In this document: positions 47,465 through 58,690 of the stretch, in pieces | Position numbering within the stretch: position 1 is the first letter of the stretch | Layout: every line of letters starts with the position of its first letter | NCBI GenBank assembly: GCA_026826555.1 | Contig: JAKSZT010053769.1 | Span: forward strand, 736,439 to 800,438 | Length of the DNA: 64,000 nucleotides | DNA from: Tolypeutes matacus | Lineage: Eukaryota > Chordata > Mammalia > Cingulata > Chlamyphoridae | Direction of reading: 5' to 3' | The notes under the pieces: model-generated | Seen by the model: the letters and a program-made list of their open reading frames with translations, nothing else | Told to the model about the DNA's origin: nothing | Database searches by the model: none | Position numbers and translations under genes: made by a program

Positions 47465-50400
47465 ATTTTTCACTATTATTTTATGAGAAAATTTTCTAAA
47501 TTCTTTCTTATACTAAATATAATAATGCACTATAATTTGGGGAATCATTTAAATTTTATGGTGTTTCACTCAGGTTAACCCATTTCAGGCTTGGATACAT
47601 ACATCTATTCTTTTAATGTAGTATTTGCTAACCTGCAATGCTGGGAGTAAAACAAATTTCTGCACCTCTGAAAAATATGGTTTTACAAAAACATTATCCC
47701 CCAAAGTTAAGTTGAATATTTTTAAGGAGATAATCCTTTAGATGATGTGATAGCTGCCTGAATACTCAGGGCCTAGAGATAAAACACTGAAGTAATAAAT
47801 TTCCAGTTATATTTAAGGAACTCTGTAGAGTTAGGTCCTGTCACTAAAGCTTTCCCAGCAAAGAATACAGTGGTTTAAAAAGGTTCATTTGAGATTAAAA
47901 CCTGGGTTGGGTGGCTAAATTCAATGGACCTTAAGAAGATCAAAACTTCCCAATTTATCTCATGATTATACCTTCATGAGATGGAACAAACAAACATGTT
48001 CAAAATAAGCAAGGGAAAATATTAAAAGTTAAAATATTTAAACAAATTTAAAGACAGTATTAATTTTATCTACTAATTTGTGGAAACAAAGTAAAATAAG
48101 GTTAGAAAAAGACTATTGATTAGATTTATTTGTATTAACCAGTTCAATTTAAAAAATACAAATTTAACATTAAGGTGTTGTAAATTAAACCAGATAATAA
48201 GAATTATATTTATTTTTACTAACAATATATGCACATAAAGAGTAACAATTTGCCTCAGTAGTACATGAGAACTTTAATATCTCTTTCTGATAGGCAATTT
48301 GACACTATAAAAAATTTTTCTGATTCCAAAAATAAAAAATAATGGATGTGCTTTAAAGTAGCCACTAAGCATTTAACACCTTTATATTTCATGCTGAAAA
48401 ATGATATCTCCATTAGAGAACAGAAAAATTTAAGGAGAAAATAATTTAGTAAGACATCTGATTAGAGTAGCAAACATCTATTATGGTCAGGGAGATACTA
48501 AATAAATGTCTAAGTGAAGGCTGGGTGCTTTCCTTTGGCTCAACATGTGGTGTAGACATTTCCTTCCCATCACCTCAGCCCTGTCCACAGCATTGCATTA
48601 TACCAGGCAGAAAGACAGAAATTATTGAGTGGTTTTGTGTTTAGAATTCTGATTGTTTTGCTAAATGCCTTTTAATGAATACCTTAATGTACTTTTAATC
48701 TATAGTTTCTATGTTTTCTCTATTTTCCTAGAGATTATTTTTAAGAGAAAATATAGAAACTGTAGATGAAGAGTTCATATTATAGATCTTTAAACTGCAG
48801 GATTTTATTTTTAATTTCCTTAGTTATCTATTAATTTTTTTAAATAGTCATTCTTGGTTAAAGCAAGATTCTTTTAGTCAACATTCCTATGAAAATGATG
48901 AATTATCAGAAGAATTAATAGTATACACAGTCACTGGTACATTAAAGTAGGTAAGAATTTTGAAATAGGTTTTACTTATGTAAGGAATACAGTGCAAATG
49001 CAAATATTCCCCTGTGTAAAATAATAGCAAACAAAAGGAAGTAAACATAAAGTACAGATTCAACTGACTGCAATCAATGATAGTAAGGATGTAGAAATAG
49101 ATGGTTTAGAAATTTTCAAGAAGATTGCATGATACTAAATCCACTATCTTGAGTTATTTAATAGTTTTTAATAGATACACACATCAATGAATATTATATA
49201 CTCCTTTAAAGTACATATTTTATTACCTTTCTAATATTTTTTAAAGTTAATACAATTGCTAAATAACTTTTCAAATTTCCCAATCGTTTTTCTTTAATTC
49301 TTGCATCATCTGCTTTATTCCTATAATCCTCCTCAGATTTATCAAAAATTGAAGGTGGTTTCTGAAAATAGTTGGAATAACACTTTTGACAATTTTAGGT
49401 AGTGGATTATTGCTTTCTTTTCTTAAAAAACCTCATATCTATACTACATTTTTTACAGTTACAGTATTAATAAGATAAGATAATAAATTTTGGTTTGTAT
49501 AATTATTATTGATTTACTTTCACTTTTCAAAAATACTTTAAAGGTAGCACAGTGTTCCGGTGCTAGTACTTTATCAAATTTACAGTCATCTTTGCAAAGA
49601 GATTTGGATCATAGTCAGGGATGTTCAAATAAAGTGGATTGATAATCAATAAAAGAAAAGCCTATAAAATTATTTTGATCTATATATTGGTTTTAGTATT
49701 TGTCCTAATAGCACATTCTCAAAGCATATTCAAAAGCCCGTTTCATTTTTCAATAACGTACATTACCAAAGTAAGATAGACTTTGTGAATATATCTATGA
49801 GGTTCATAACTTTGTACTGAGTTGTAAATATTGCTTACATCTGACTTCAGAATTCCTTACTTAGTCATGCATTCTTAATGATGCAGATATCCCAGGCATT
49901 CATGTCACATACTCAAAAAGATAATTAAAAAGGGTTTTTCCTCTCCAGTGAGCACTGGCACATGGGTTTTGGTAAGTGTGACCAAATCAAACCACTTTGA
50001 TTTGGAGTTGATAAGAGAGGACAGGAAAATTCTTTTAAAAATTTTAAAAATTTGACTATAATTGTTTTGTGGATTCAAGCAACTGACAATACAGGATTTG
50101 CATACATGTCCCTCTTTCTGGGACCATTCCATTAAAATAAATTATAGCCTCATTTTTTTAGTATGGCATGGTTTATTTTTCTTATAACAGTGCCAAATCA
50201 CCAGGTTATGTGGCTCCTTGGATTACAGTAACAACAAGATTACCTTGCTTTGACCAAATATAGGTGGGAGGAAAATTTATGAGCTGTTACTGAATATGTA
50301 TCCTCTTTGCATTTCTTTGCTCTTAGGGATGCAATTTATATCTGTGCTGAGGGCCCTGTCCTAGGTCACCCTAAAAGGTGTCAGAGTGGGCTGAAATCTG

Positions 50401-51754
50401 GTCCATGCTCCACTCGCTAAGCTGTGCACCCTCTCATGAGGCTGCGTTCATTGAGAGGAAGAGAAACTTCTTTGGTAAAAAGCATTATACCATTGCCAAG
50501 TATTCTGTCCAAGAGAACAATCCACCCAGGTAATGTGTGGTTTTTAGTACATCTACCCAAAAGCTGTATCTTTTTCTGAATGCACAAGTATGAAGTATAG
50601 ACCCTGGTTTTCACAGACTACTCCAGTGACTCAGCAGTGTACATTGTCAAAGAAAAAAGAAGTACACAGAAATCCAGAGAGAAGTCAAAGTCAAAGTCTT
50701 TGATTTTGAATTCCAAAATAATCTTTGAAATTCAAGAAAGATACTATAACTTTGAGAGGAAAGGCTTTGATTTGCTGAGCCTACTTTTTTTTGTTTCAAA
50801 AGGCTAGGACCTGAAAGATATCAAAAGAAATGAAAAATAGAATAGATGAAATGCTGAACTAACCCAGAAAGAGGTAAATGTTTCTATGTTGGGAGTAAAA
50901 GAGCTATTTGAAGAGAAGAATAAAACAGACTCCAGTAGGGCCTTCATAAGGGCCTCTAATTTGTCCAGTGCTCTGGGCCCACGTTTTCAGAGATGATGGA
51001 AAATGGAATCCTAAGATACATGGAACTTTGCCCTTGACTTCCAAAGCAAACCTAGGAAGATGACAGGCCTTGTAGAGTCCCCAGGACCCACAAATGCAGT
51101 ACAATTTCTGTAGAATTGGCATAGCGCTAATGATCCCAGCCCTGCCAAAACTAAACAGCTTTGCAGCATATCCAAAATCTTTTCTTTGGCTCTGAGAGAG
51201 AAACCAAAGGGGAACAGAGAGTGGACTGTTGGACCTGAGGAGGCTTGATAGATGAGAAGGAAGCTATGTCCACTCAGGTCCTGATAACTGGACACTAGTT
51301 AGCTGAAACAATTTAACACAATTCTAGCTCCCAAGTATGAAAACAAACAGAATGATGAACAACTTATCAGTTGTCTTCTGGCACTAATGGCTGGAATCTA
51401 CTTTAACCAAGAAGAATTTAGATGGACATAGAAAAATTGATTTGAAAGACAAAGATTTAAAATATGTTAAAATCCTCTGCTTGGACTTGGAATAGTCTTA
51501 AATTCAATTATTATGAATTTAAATAAAGGCAATTGCATTTTTTATTTACCCAAGTTTGTGGTCTATGAAAATCAATAATCTACAAAAGGAAGTGATAAAC
51601 AATGCAGAAGAGAAACCTAGACAGTCTTAAACAGCCATTAAACTACGATTCCGTATGCAAAAGTTCCATCTACCTACAATATTTTGGGGGTCTCAGTTAT
51701 TAACACAGTTCATTCATATATGATTGTAACTGAACGTACCTTATCAATTAGCCA
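47465..51754. other. Unique AT-rich non-coding block
   Basis: There are about 4.3 kb without recognisable genes or repeats, apart from the long hairpin at 48691-48774, listed separately. Short open frames at 50417-51295 on the minus strand lack domains and any consistent splice context. Confidence 0.5.
48691..48774. other. Long near-perfect hairpin, 32-bp stem
   Basis: The arms 48691-48721 and 48744-48774 are inverted copies. In RNA from the plus strand they pair over 31 positions with a single A-G mismatch (48697/48768) and three G-U pairs (48694/48771, 48703/48762, 48713/48752), closing a 22-nt loop. The size of 84 nt is that of a pre-miRNA or of a small palindromic MITE. It lies in otherwise unique DNA. 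Whether it is transcribed is unknown. Confidence 0.6.
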
Positions 51755-51756
51755 AA

Positions 51757-51875
51757 TACATCTTCTCATCTAAGGTAAGAAAAATAAATTGAGACAAAGA
51801 AAGTGACTTGCTCAATTTGTGGCTGAGCAGGGTAGAACTCAAGCTTCTAGATAATAATCTAGCCATGCCCTTTCC
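51757..51875 (-). mobile_element. MIR SINE fragment
   Basis: The plus strand gives CATCTAAGGTAAGAAAAATAA, TTGAGACAAAGAAAGTGACTTGCTCAA, TTTGTGGCTGAGCAGGG and AGAACTCAAGCTTCTAGA. This is the reverse complement of MIR (GATGAGGAAACTGAGGC, GAGAGGTTAAGTAACTTGCCCAAGG, AGAGCCAGGATTCGAACCCAGG). It is an ancient, non-coding relic. Confidence 0.75.
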
Positions 51876-53284
51876 AATTCTCACTTATTTCCCGTATAAA
51901 TTCATGAACACCGATCTTAAATTTCTAGAAAATTAAGGCAACAAGCAAATAAAAACATTATGATACAAAGAAATCATTTCTCTGAAAACTAGAGCCATTG
52001 CTTTGGTTTATTAACATCAAAGAAAAGAAGAGGATTAATAACACATATTAGTGTACATATGGATATCTATCTATCTGCCTGTCCTCTCTCTTTTTCTCTC
52101 TTTCTCTCTAGGTATATGAGCAGCAGATACAATTTGCAAGCCAATAAATATTTTATATTTTCAATTTTAGTAGTATTTCTTCAAAGTTAAGCATTGGTTA
52201 AAAAAATAATTCTAATCTTCAGTAAATCACACTGTCATAGCAAATAGCCCCAGATAAAGGGAACAAATTCTCTTATAGCACTGTCCCAATGTGTAAAATG
52301 AAACATGGCCTTAGGAATCATCACTGCATATTTTAGAAAATATAATCTTTCTTTTCTTGAAGGAATTTAGGTAGTAAAATCATTTAATTATAATGTGTGA
52401 ATGTGTATATAAAGACTTCAGTGAGAACACAGAATCTCTCAGAAATTTCACCTCGAGTGAGATTGTAGATAAAATACAAGGCATTTTTATGCTGGGTGTG
52501 AAAAAGCTGACTAAAATATTTACGTATTAATATCCCATTGCAAAGATCACTGTTAGCTCATTGGCCTTAAATTATTCACTAGGTTCAATGGTTATTATTT
52601 TTGGCCACTGCAGTCAGACCTTATAAATACATTTCTAAGGTCATACACTCTACTTTTCATCTAAATCTTTCTCCCCCTTTTTCTCTTAAAATTGAACATT
52701 AGATGAAATTACCTGACATTCAACCTTGGTGAGTCAAACACTTTTTAAAACTACAAATGAAACTATGAGGATATTATTTTTTATATAGTCAAAGAGTGAT
52801 CCAGAAGCCAAGAAATAGGGGATTTTAGTATCAACTTTAATAAATGTTATTTTTAAAAATGGAGATCATAACAGTACCTCTTTTGTTTGAGAATAAAATA
52901 ATCATATCAAAATATAGTTTCCAAATAGATTTTTTCGATTATTCAGTGCCTATAATCTTAAATAAATCATTTATCTTTCTTGTCAACCCCTTTGCACAAC
53001 AAATTTTTAAAGAATTCTGTCCATGTGTCTTATCACATATAGACTGAGCTATGGAATGCAGTTATCTGAAATGTAAGAATCTCAGATCACTGTGGGACTG
53101 GAAGGCCCTTTTTTATTTTACAACACTCAAATTTCACTTTGCTTTGCATTCAATCACAGAAAAAGATACATTTTCTCATAGTGGGGGTGCAGGGATCTGC
53201 CAAGCACATCCGGATTCAGATCAAACAAAGATTCAATGTATAATTTAGAAACAAGTGTCTCTTTGGCCTAAGAACAAGCTTGGG
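51876..53284. other. Unique AT-rich non-coding block
   Basis: Nothing recognisable lies here apart from a short TATC and CT-rich tract at about 52062-52112. Confidence 0.5.
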
Positions 53285-53395
53285 AATCCAAGAGATGAAA
53301 ATTAACTCTTGACCTGTAGTTGATCTTGGGAAGTCAGTTCTCATCTATGCTTCAGTCTGCCTACCTGTGATGTCAAGTAATCTCCTGTTACCAAT
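53285..53395 (+). mobile_element. MIR SINE fragment
   Basis: GATCTTGGGAAGTCAGTTCTC, then GCTTCAGTCTGCCTACCTGTG follows the MIR core (GACCTTGGGCAAGTCACTTA...GCCTCAGTTTCCTCATCTG). It is short and diverged, with approximate ends. Confidence 0.6.
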
Positions 53396-54089
53396 CACAA
53401 GGAATTTGGGTAGGTAAATGGTGAGCTATAGTTCATTCTAGATAGACTTCACCTGCGGTATTTCTTTTCAACTCCTGGTTGAAACTCTCTGAGTCAAAGT
53501 TCCTGTCATTTTCCTCATTTCTCTATAATATTCCTGCCTGATTATAATGTACTTTCTTCCATAGCTAACCTTCCAATTCTTATCTAGCCTTTAATTCATC
53601 AAACAAATATGTATGAGTGACAACCAGGTAGTAGGCAATATCTTAACAATGCTTCTAAAATTCTTTGCAGGCCCAGAACTAAAGGCTCTTAATCCTGCAG
53701 AAATGTCTGCTTCTTGATGCGATCTAATTTGTTTTTTGTTTGCAAAGTCCTGTTTCACAGCCTCCTTTCAGGCTTCCCATTCACTTCTTCCCTCCTGGAT
53801 TTCAACTCCCCTCAGCCACCAAGATGCTTTGAAAAGTATTGTAGTGGGTGAAGAGATTTTCTCCATCAATAATAGATTTTTACCTATTTATCCATAGTTT
53901 GAAAGAAATATCTCTCAAGAATATCTAACCATTTTCACTCTGATAATCACCAAACAATTGCATAATTACTAATTATATTCCAAGGTATCGTGAAACTGAA
54001 AAGCAGGTGTCTTGTACCATAATACAACTATCCTCATTACTGAAATTACTTATCTATATAGTCAATAATAAATTGAAATGCTGTCAATC

Positions 54090-54215
54090 CTCTTACCTCA
54101 TCTGTGAAGACATGTAAACTATTACCAGCCTTTTAAGGCTGTTAAGAGGAATAAATGATATATTATAGGAATTATTTAGCACCATTCCTGTTTAAAATAA
54201 AGTTTCATTAATCGT
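54090..54215 (+). mobile_element. MIR SINE 3' part
   Basis: TCTTACCTCATCTGTGAA, ATTACCAGCC, GGCTGTTAAGAGGAATAAATGATAT and ATTTAGCACCATTCCTG match the second half of MIR (CCTCATCTGTAAAATGG, GGTTGTTGTGAGGATTAAATGAG, CTTAGAACAGTGCCTGG). Confidence 0.7.
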
Positions 54216-55534
54216 TAGTTTTATTTATTACAAAGATTCGTTTACAATCTGTCTTTCCAATTTTCATTTAACAAACTCAACTTAGCCTCATTGCCTCAGC
54301 TTCTAGTGTTTGTTTTTTGTTTTTTTTTTTTCCACAAGAATAACCAGTGTCTCAGGTCCATTTATTGAATTATTTTTTTTCAATGATTTCCAAAGCCAGT
54401 ATTTTCATAAATGTATAATTTACTTATAAGAACTTTTCTTTGTCTTTGGATTTCTGTTGTTTCACTACAAGATATCTATGAATGGTTTTTGTTTTATTAG
54501 TCCTCTTAGAATGTAATGCATTCTATGCCCGTAATTTCATGTCTTATGTAAATTTTGAAAAGTCTTAACTAATATCTCTATAAATACTGTATTGCCCTTC
54601 CTTCTTTATTGTCTATATCATCTCCATTGGAATACTGAGAAATATTAGTCCTTCTCATTCTGCCCTCCATGTCTTTAATTTCATTTTTATCTTCCCATCA
54701 CATTGTCATTTTTATTTTATTTTCAGCTGTGCCAAATCTGCATTTAATCCATGCTTTCAATTATTAATTAATTATTCAAAAAGTTTTATTTTTCTTTCTT
54801 CAAAGATTAAATTCTTCCTTTTCAAATCTTCCTGGTCATATTACATACTGTCATTTTGCTTCTTCATTTTTATAACTCTCTAATTTTTCTATTTCTTAAG
54901 ACATTTTCTTCAAATATAACTTTATTTTCTGTATTTATTTATTTAAGCATTTGACATCTTAGGTAGTCTAAATATTACAGCTTTTCTTGTGTGTTTAGTG
55001 ATATTTTAGTATGAGCACTTATTTATTTATTTTAATCCCTGGGAATTCTACAAACCTAAATTGGGGATCCTTTCCTGCAGAGAGGAATTGAATTTACCTC
55101 TAACAAGGAATCGGAAGGATGCTGCCAGCACGGGAGCACTCTGGCTCATTGCAAGGGCCCTGTCTTTGGGAGTCTCAGTTTAGCTCTTCCTTCTTGCAAA
55201 TGAACAAAGGATGGCACTCCATATTGCTTATATAGGCTCCTATCTCCAATAGTCCTGCCTTTCACATTTTAATTTCTATGCTATCTATGTTTTAATTTCA
55301 GCTCAAGATTTTGTTTTGCTGCGAATATTCTTGCTATCTTGATTTTGTGATAATCAAGGTAGGCTAAACATTCGCTATATTAGAAACCATGCATGTGTTC
55401 CAAGACCTAGTTTTTTTTCCCTAGGTCTGGTTTTTAGAATGCTGGTGATAAACTAAGCCTGATTTATTATATGACTATCCTGTATGGGAAAAGACTATAA
55501 CTCTAGGAATCTTTGGTCAACCTTAAGAGATATA

Positions 55535-56180
55535 GCAGGGGGACGAATGTGGCTCAAATGGTTGGGCATCTGTCTCCCATATGGAGGGACCTGGGTTCGA
55601 TCTCCAGGACCTCCCAGTAAAAATTTAAAAAGAAAAATATAGAAGGCGTGCGGATGGCCAGACCCCATGCACGGGTGTGCCATCAGGCCCCACAAGTGGG
55701 TGTGTCCCCCAGGCCCCGCGCATGGGTACGCCGCCAGGCCCCGCGAGCAGGTGCGTTGTCAGGCCCCGTGCGCAGGTGTGCCGCCAGGCATCGTGAGAGG
55801 GTGAGCCCCCCAGGCCCTGTGCACAGATGCGCCGCCAGGTCTACATGCAGGTGCACCTTCAGGTCCCGTGTGTGGGTGCACCACCAGACCCCGCGAGCCA
55901 CGCAGCAGCAAGATGATGACCTAAGAGGAGAGTGACACAAGGGAGAGAGAGTCAAGACGAGACGCAGCAAAAATCCAGAAACTAAGGTGGCACAGGCGGT
56001 AGGATGCCTCTCTTCCACATCAGAGGTTCTGAGGATCAAATCCCAATGAAGACAGGAGGAGTAGGATGAGAAGAGAGGGCAGGATATGGACACAGAGAGT
56101 TTCCCAGCAAATGGACACAAAAACAGCAAAAATGGCAGGGGGGTAAAAAAGTAAATTAATTAATTAATTAATCCTCAAAA
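55535..56180 (+). mobile_element. DAS-like SINE with amplified GC-rich middle
   Basis: Head one (55539-55620) reads GAATGTGGCTCAAATGGTTGGGC, TCTCCCATATGGAGGG and GGGTTCGATCTCC (B box). A second head (about 55983-56045) reads GTGGCACAGGCGGTAGGATGCC and GGATCAAATCC. Between them lies a tandem array of a 25-bp GC-rich unit (55659-55908). The tail is (TTAA)n plus A runs at 56150-56190. Confidence 0.65.
55659..55908 (+). repeat. 25-bp GC-rich minisatellite, 10 units
   Basis: Ten head-to-tail units of 24-27 bp fit the pattern CAGGCCCCGYGNGCRGGTGYG plus CCGC or a close variant. Each starts CAG at about 25-bp steps (55659, 55685 and so on to 55885). It is strongly CpG-rich in an AT-rich neighbourhood. 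It yields a long open frame on both strands purely from its composition. Confidence 0.85.
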
Positions 56181-57260
56181 AAACAAAAAGTGTAGTGGAG
56201 TAAGATATGGACTATAGTTAGTAGTAATACTTTGATGATGCTCTTTCATAATTTGTTAACAAATGTTTCACAACAATGCAAAGTATTTGTGGTGGGATGA
56301 TGTGTGGGAGCCCTGTGTGATGTTGTCCATGTTTCTTTTGTAGTAAGTTCACAATATTTACTGAACACATTGTTTATGTATGCTCATGTGTGAATGATAT
56401 ACTTCAATAAATTGTTTAAAAAAAAAAAGATTTTGTTTGGCTGGGTATCTTTGGAGATATCTCTTATTTCCTTCAAAACCAGCAATGCATTAAAAGTGTT
56501 TTACCCAGACTTTGGTATTTTTTGGTTGAAAGTTCTATTCAGATAATTCACTCTAATGTCTTCTAAATCTTTCTCCTTAGGAGTGTCTAATTTTCAGTTT
56601 AACCTACCTACTGTGCTTCTAACTTCAATTACTCTAGTTCTATTTGGAATTGTCATTAATGGATCTTTTTTAATTCTGCTCATACAAATTTTGATAGTCA
56701 CTTGTCTTTCATAATATTTTCAATGCCACCTTTTATATCTTTGTACATAGATAAAAAAATATTGATATTATGTCCTTCATTTTATGATTCCACTGTCTGC
56801 ATTCTTTTTATGTTTGAGTGAGAAGTTTGTAGAGTGCTAACTTTCCCTTTTGTGGCTTGGAGTCCCATGCTTTGTGATTTCTTTTTTTTCAAATTGTGAA
56901 ATCATATTTTCTGGAGTTTTATCTGTAGGTACTCTTTGTGGCCTGAGTTTAATGTGCCTTCCTGCAGACAAGAGGTGTTGGCTTCTTATAGATGTCGGGG
57001 GCATTCTCAACCCCGGTCTATTTTAACTTTGTTTTAGTTTATGCTAGACATTTTGGGGGTCTCACAGGTTGGGAGAATTCTAACACTAAGCATCGAATTG
57101 CAGACAGAATTTTCTAGACTGGGCACTTTATTTTGTTTTGTGTTATTATGTTCTAAAATTGACCAAAGCCACTATTCCCACTATCTCAGTGGAAAAGGTT
57201 TTCCTAGGTACCCACCAAAGACAAGGATTTCCTACTTCTCTTTAATCATATGTTTTTGCA

Positions 57261-57977
57261 TCTAGCTTCAAAAGATATAACTTCTTTACCATATCAGACA
57301 TAATTTTTAAAATATTTCCCTTAATATTACACCCATGATTCTAGTTTTCCATAATTAAAAATCTTCTTTGTGACTTCTTTGGGATAGATTTCCCTAAGCC
57401 CAAGTCTAGATAAGATTCCCCTATTTTATTTTTAACTTTACATTAATTTCATTTGGCACAATATAAGCATAATTATCTTCATTTATAGGCTATGCGCTTG
57501 GTGAGTTTAGGAACTGTTATTCACTATGATCTTAACTTTTCTTAATTGTAAAATCCTATTGATTCTCCCACACTAATTGCATGCATCATCATTGCCAATA
57601 ATTCTATCCTGAAACCCTCCAAACTCCTTTAAACCTCCATGTAAATGAAATTTCCAAATTTTTTCCTTACCCAGACCCACTGTCTCAGCAGAGCCCCAAA
57701 GATGTAGCCCAAGAGATCATGTGACCTATTCTTTCATTACAATTGAAGGGATCACTCAGTGGTGGACACATAATGCAAGCCAAGGAAATCTGATTCTGTT
57801 TCTGAGGAATAAAAATTTGAATGCAGATATTGTCTGGAAATTTTGAGGAAAGAGTTGCAATAGTTTAGGGATAAGGTATTAAATACATATATTTTAATTT
57901 AATTAGCTTCTAATCTATTTCTTCTCTATCATTTTCCTTATTATATTATCTTGAAAAATAAAATAAAGGTTTAAGTG
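57261..57977. other. Unique non-coding block
   Basis: I see no gene or repeat that I can support. Confidence 0.45.
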
Positions 57978-58690
57978 AGAGTCTAGTGATTAAGAGTGTA
58001 GGCCAATGTTAGGGATTAAAACATGTTCCCTACAAAAGGCATGTTCATGTCCAAATCCCTGTTCTTGTGTGTGTGAACCCGTTTGTAAATAGGACTTTGA
58101 AAATGTTATTAGTTAAGGTGTGCCCAAACTAAATAAAGGTGGACCTTAATCCAATATGGCTGAAGTCTTTATGAACAAAGTAAACTGGATATAGAACAAG
58201 CCATGGGAAGCAGCCAGCAGAAGCTGGGAGTCAACAGAATCTGGAAGAGAAAGGAAAACACATCACAGTGTGCATTGCCAAGTGATGGAAAAAACAAGGA
58301 ACCCCAAAGAATGCTGGCCAGCGAGAAGATACCAACCTCAGGAGGAAACAAGCCTTCTAGCCTCTGAAACAGTAAGAAAACAAATTCAAAAAATTAAGTC
58401 AACCCATTTTATGATATTTGATTTAGCAGCCAGGAAACTAAAACAGCCAAGGACGAGCATTTGGTCTGAACACAGTTAAACCACACACTAATTTAGACTT
58501 TAGACAGGTACCACTTTTCTTTTTTTCTTTTTAACCACTCTTTTTTCCTCATTTATATAATGGGAGAAATACTTAAATAGTACTTATAAAATAAGATTGT
58601 GAGAATTAAATGAGTTAAAACACAAAACATTTGTTATACTATCTCACAATTGAAAAGTTTTCAATAAATATTATTTTTGGTGATTATGTT
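57978..58690 (+). mobile_element. MIR SINE split by a solo LTR
   Basis: The left piece AGAGTCTAGTGATTAAGAGTGTAGGCC (57978-58006) is the MIR head (GTAGTGGTTAAGAGCATGGGC). The right piece resumes after 58450 and ends TTTAACCACTC, TTCCTCATTTATATAATGGGAG, GATTGTGAGAATTAAATGAG, TTTTCAATAAATATTAT, which is the MIR 3' half. The LTR at 58007-58445 separates them. Confidence 0.75.
58007..58445 (+). mobile_element. Solo MaLR/MLT1-like LTR with GCCAA target duplication
   Basis: The element begins TGTTAGGGATTAAAACATG and ends GGAAACTAAAACA (TG...CA). It carries the MLT1-like phrases CATGTCCAAATCCCTG, GGTGGACCTTAATCCAATATGGCTG, AAGCCTTCTAGCCTCTGAAACAG and CATTTTATGATATTTGATTTAGCAGCC. Perfect 5-bp copies of GCCAA flank it (58002-58006 and 58446-58450). 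There is no internal viral sequence. Confidence 0.85.

Larger units (their letters stand above)
55322..56426 (+). mobile_element. Composite 1.1-kb insertion with target duplication
   Basis: The flanks AAGATTTTGTTTTGCTG (55305-55321) and AAGATTTTGTTTGGCTG (56427-56443) match at 16 of 17 positions. The insert is built of an unassigned 5' part (55322-55534), a DAS-like SINE with a GC-rich tandem array (55535-56180) and the L1 3' UTR type with ACTTTGATGATGCTCTTTCA and ACAACAATGCAAAG (56190-56426), ending ACTTCAATAAATTGTTTAAAA. The poly(A) lies at the right flank, as expected for L1 integration. Confidence 0.6.
54480..57260 (-). mobile_element. Probable ancient L1-like fragment, antisense, interrupted
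   Basis: The T-rich plus strand with phrases like TCATTTTTATCTTCCCATC, AATTCTTCCTTTTCAAATC, CATTTGACATCTTAGG, GATATTTTAGTATGAGC and GGCCTGAGTTTAATGTGCCTTCC resembles the antisense of old L1 5' regions. The texture continues after the 1.1-kb insertion at 55322-56426. Family assignment is weak and I see no intact reading frame. Confidence 0.35.

Noticed and set aside
55648..56129. Long overlapping open frames on both strands (95 and 148 codons) rich in Arg, Pro, Ala and His
   Set aside because: They coincide with the 25-bp GC-rich tandem array and the SINE; the low stop density follows from composition, and the protein is just a translated minisatellite.
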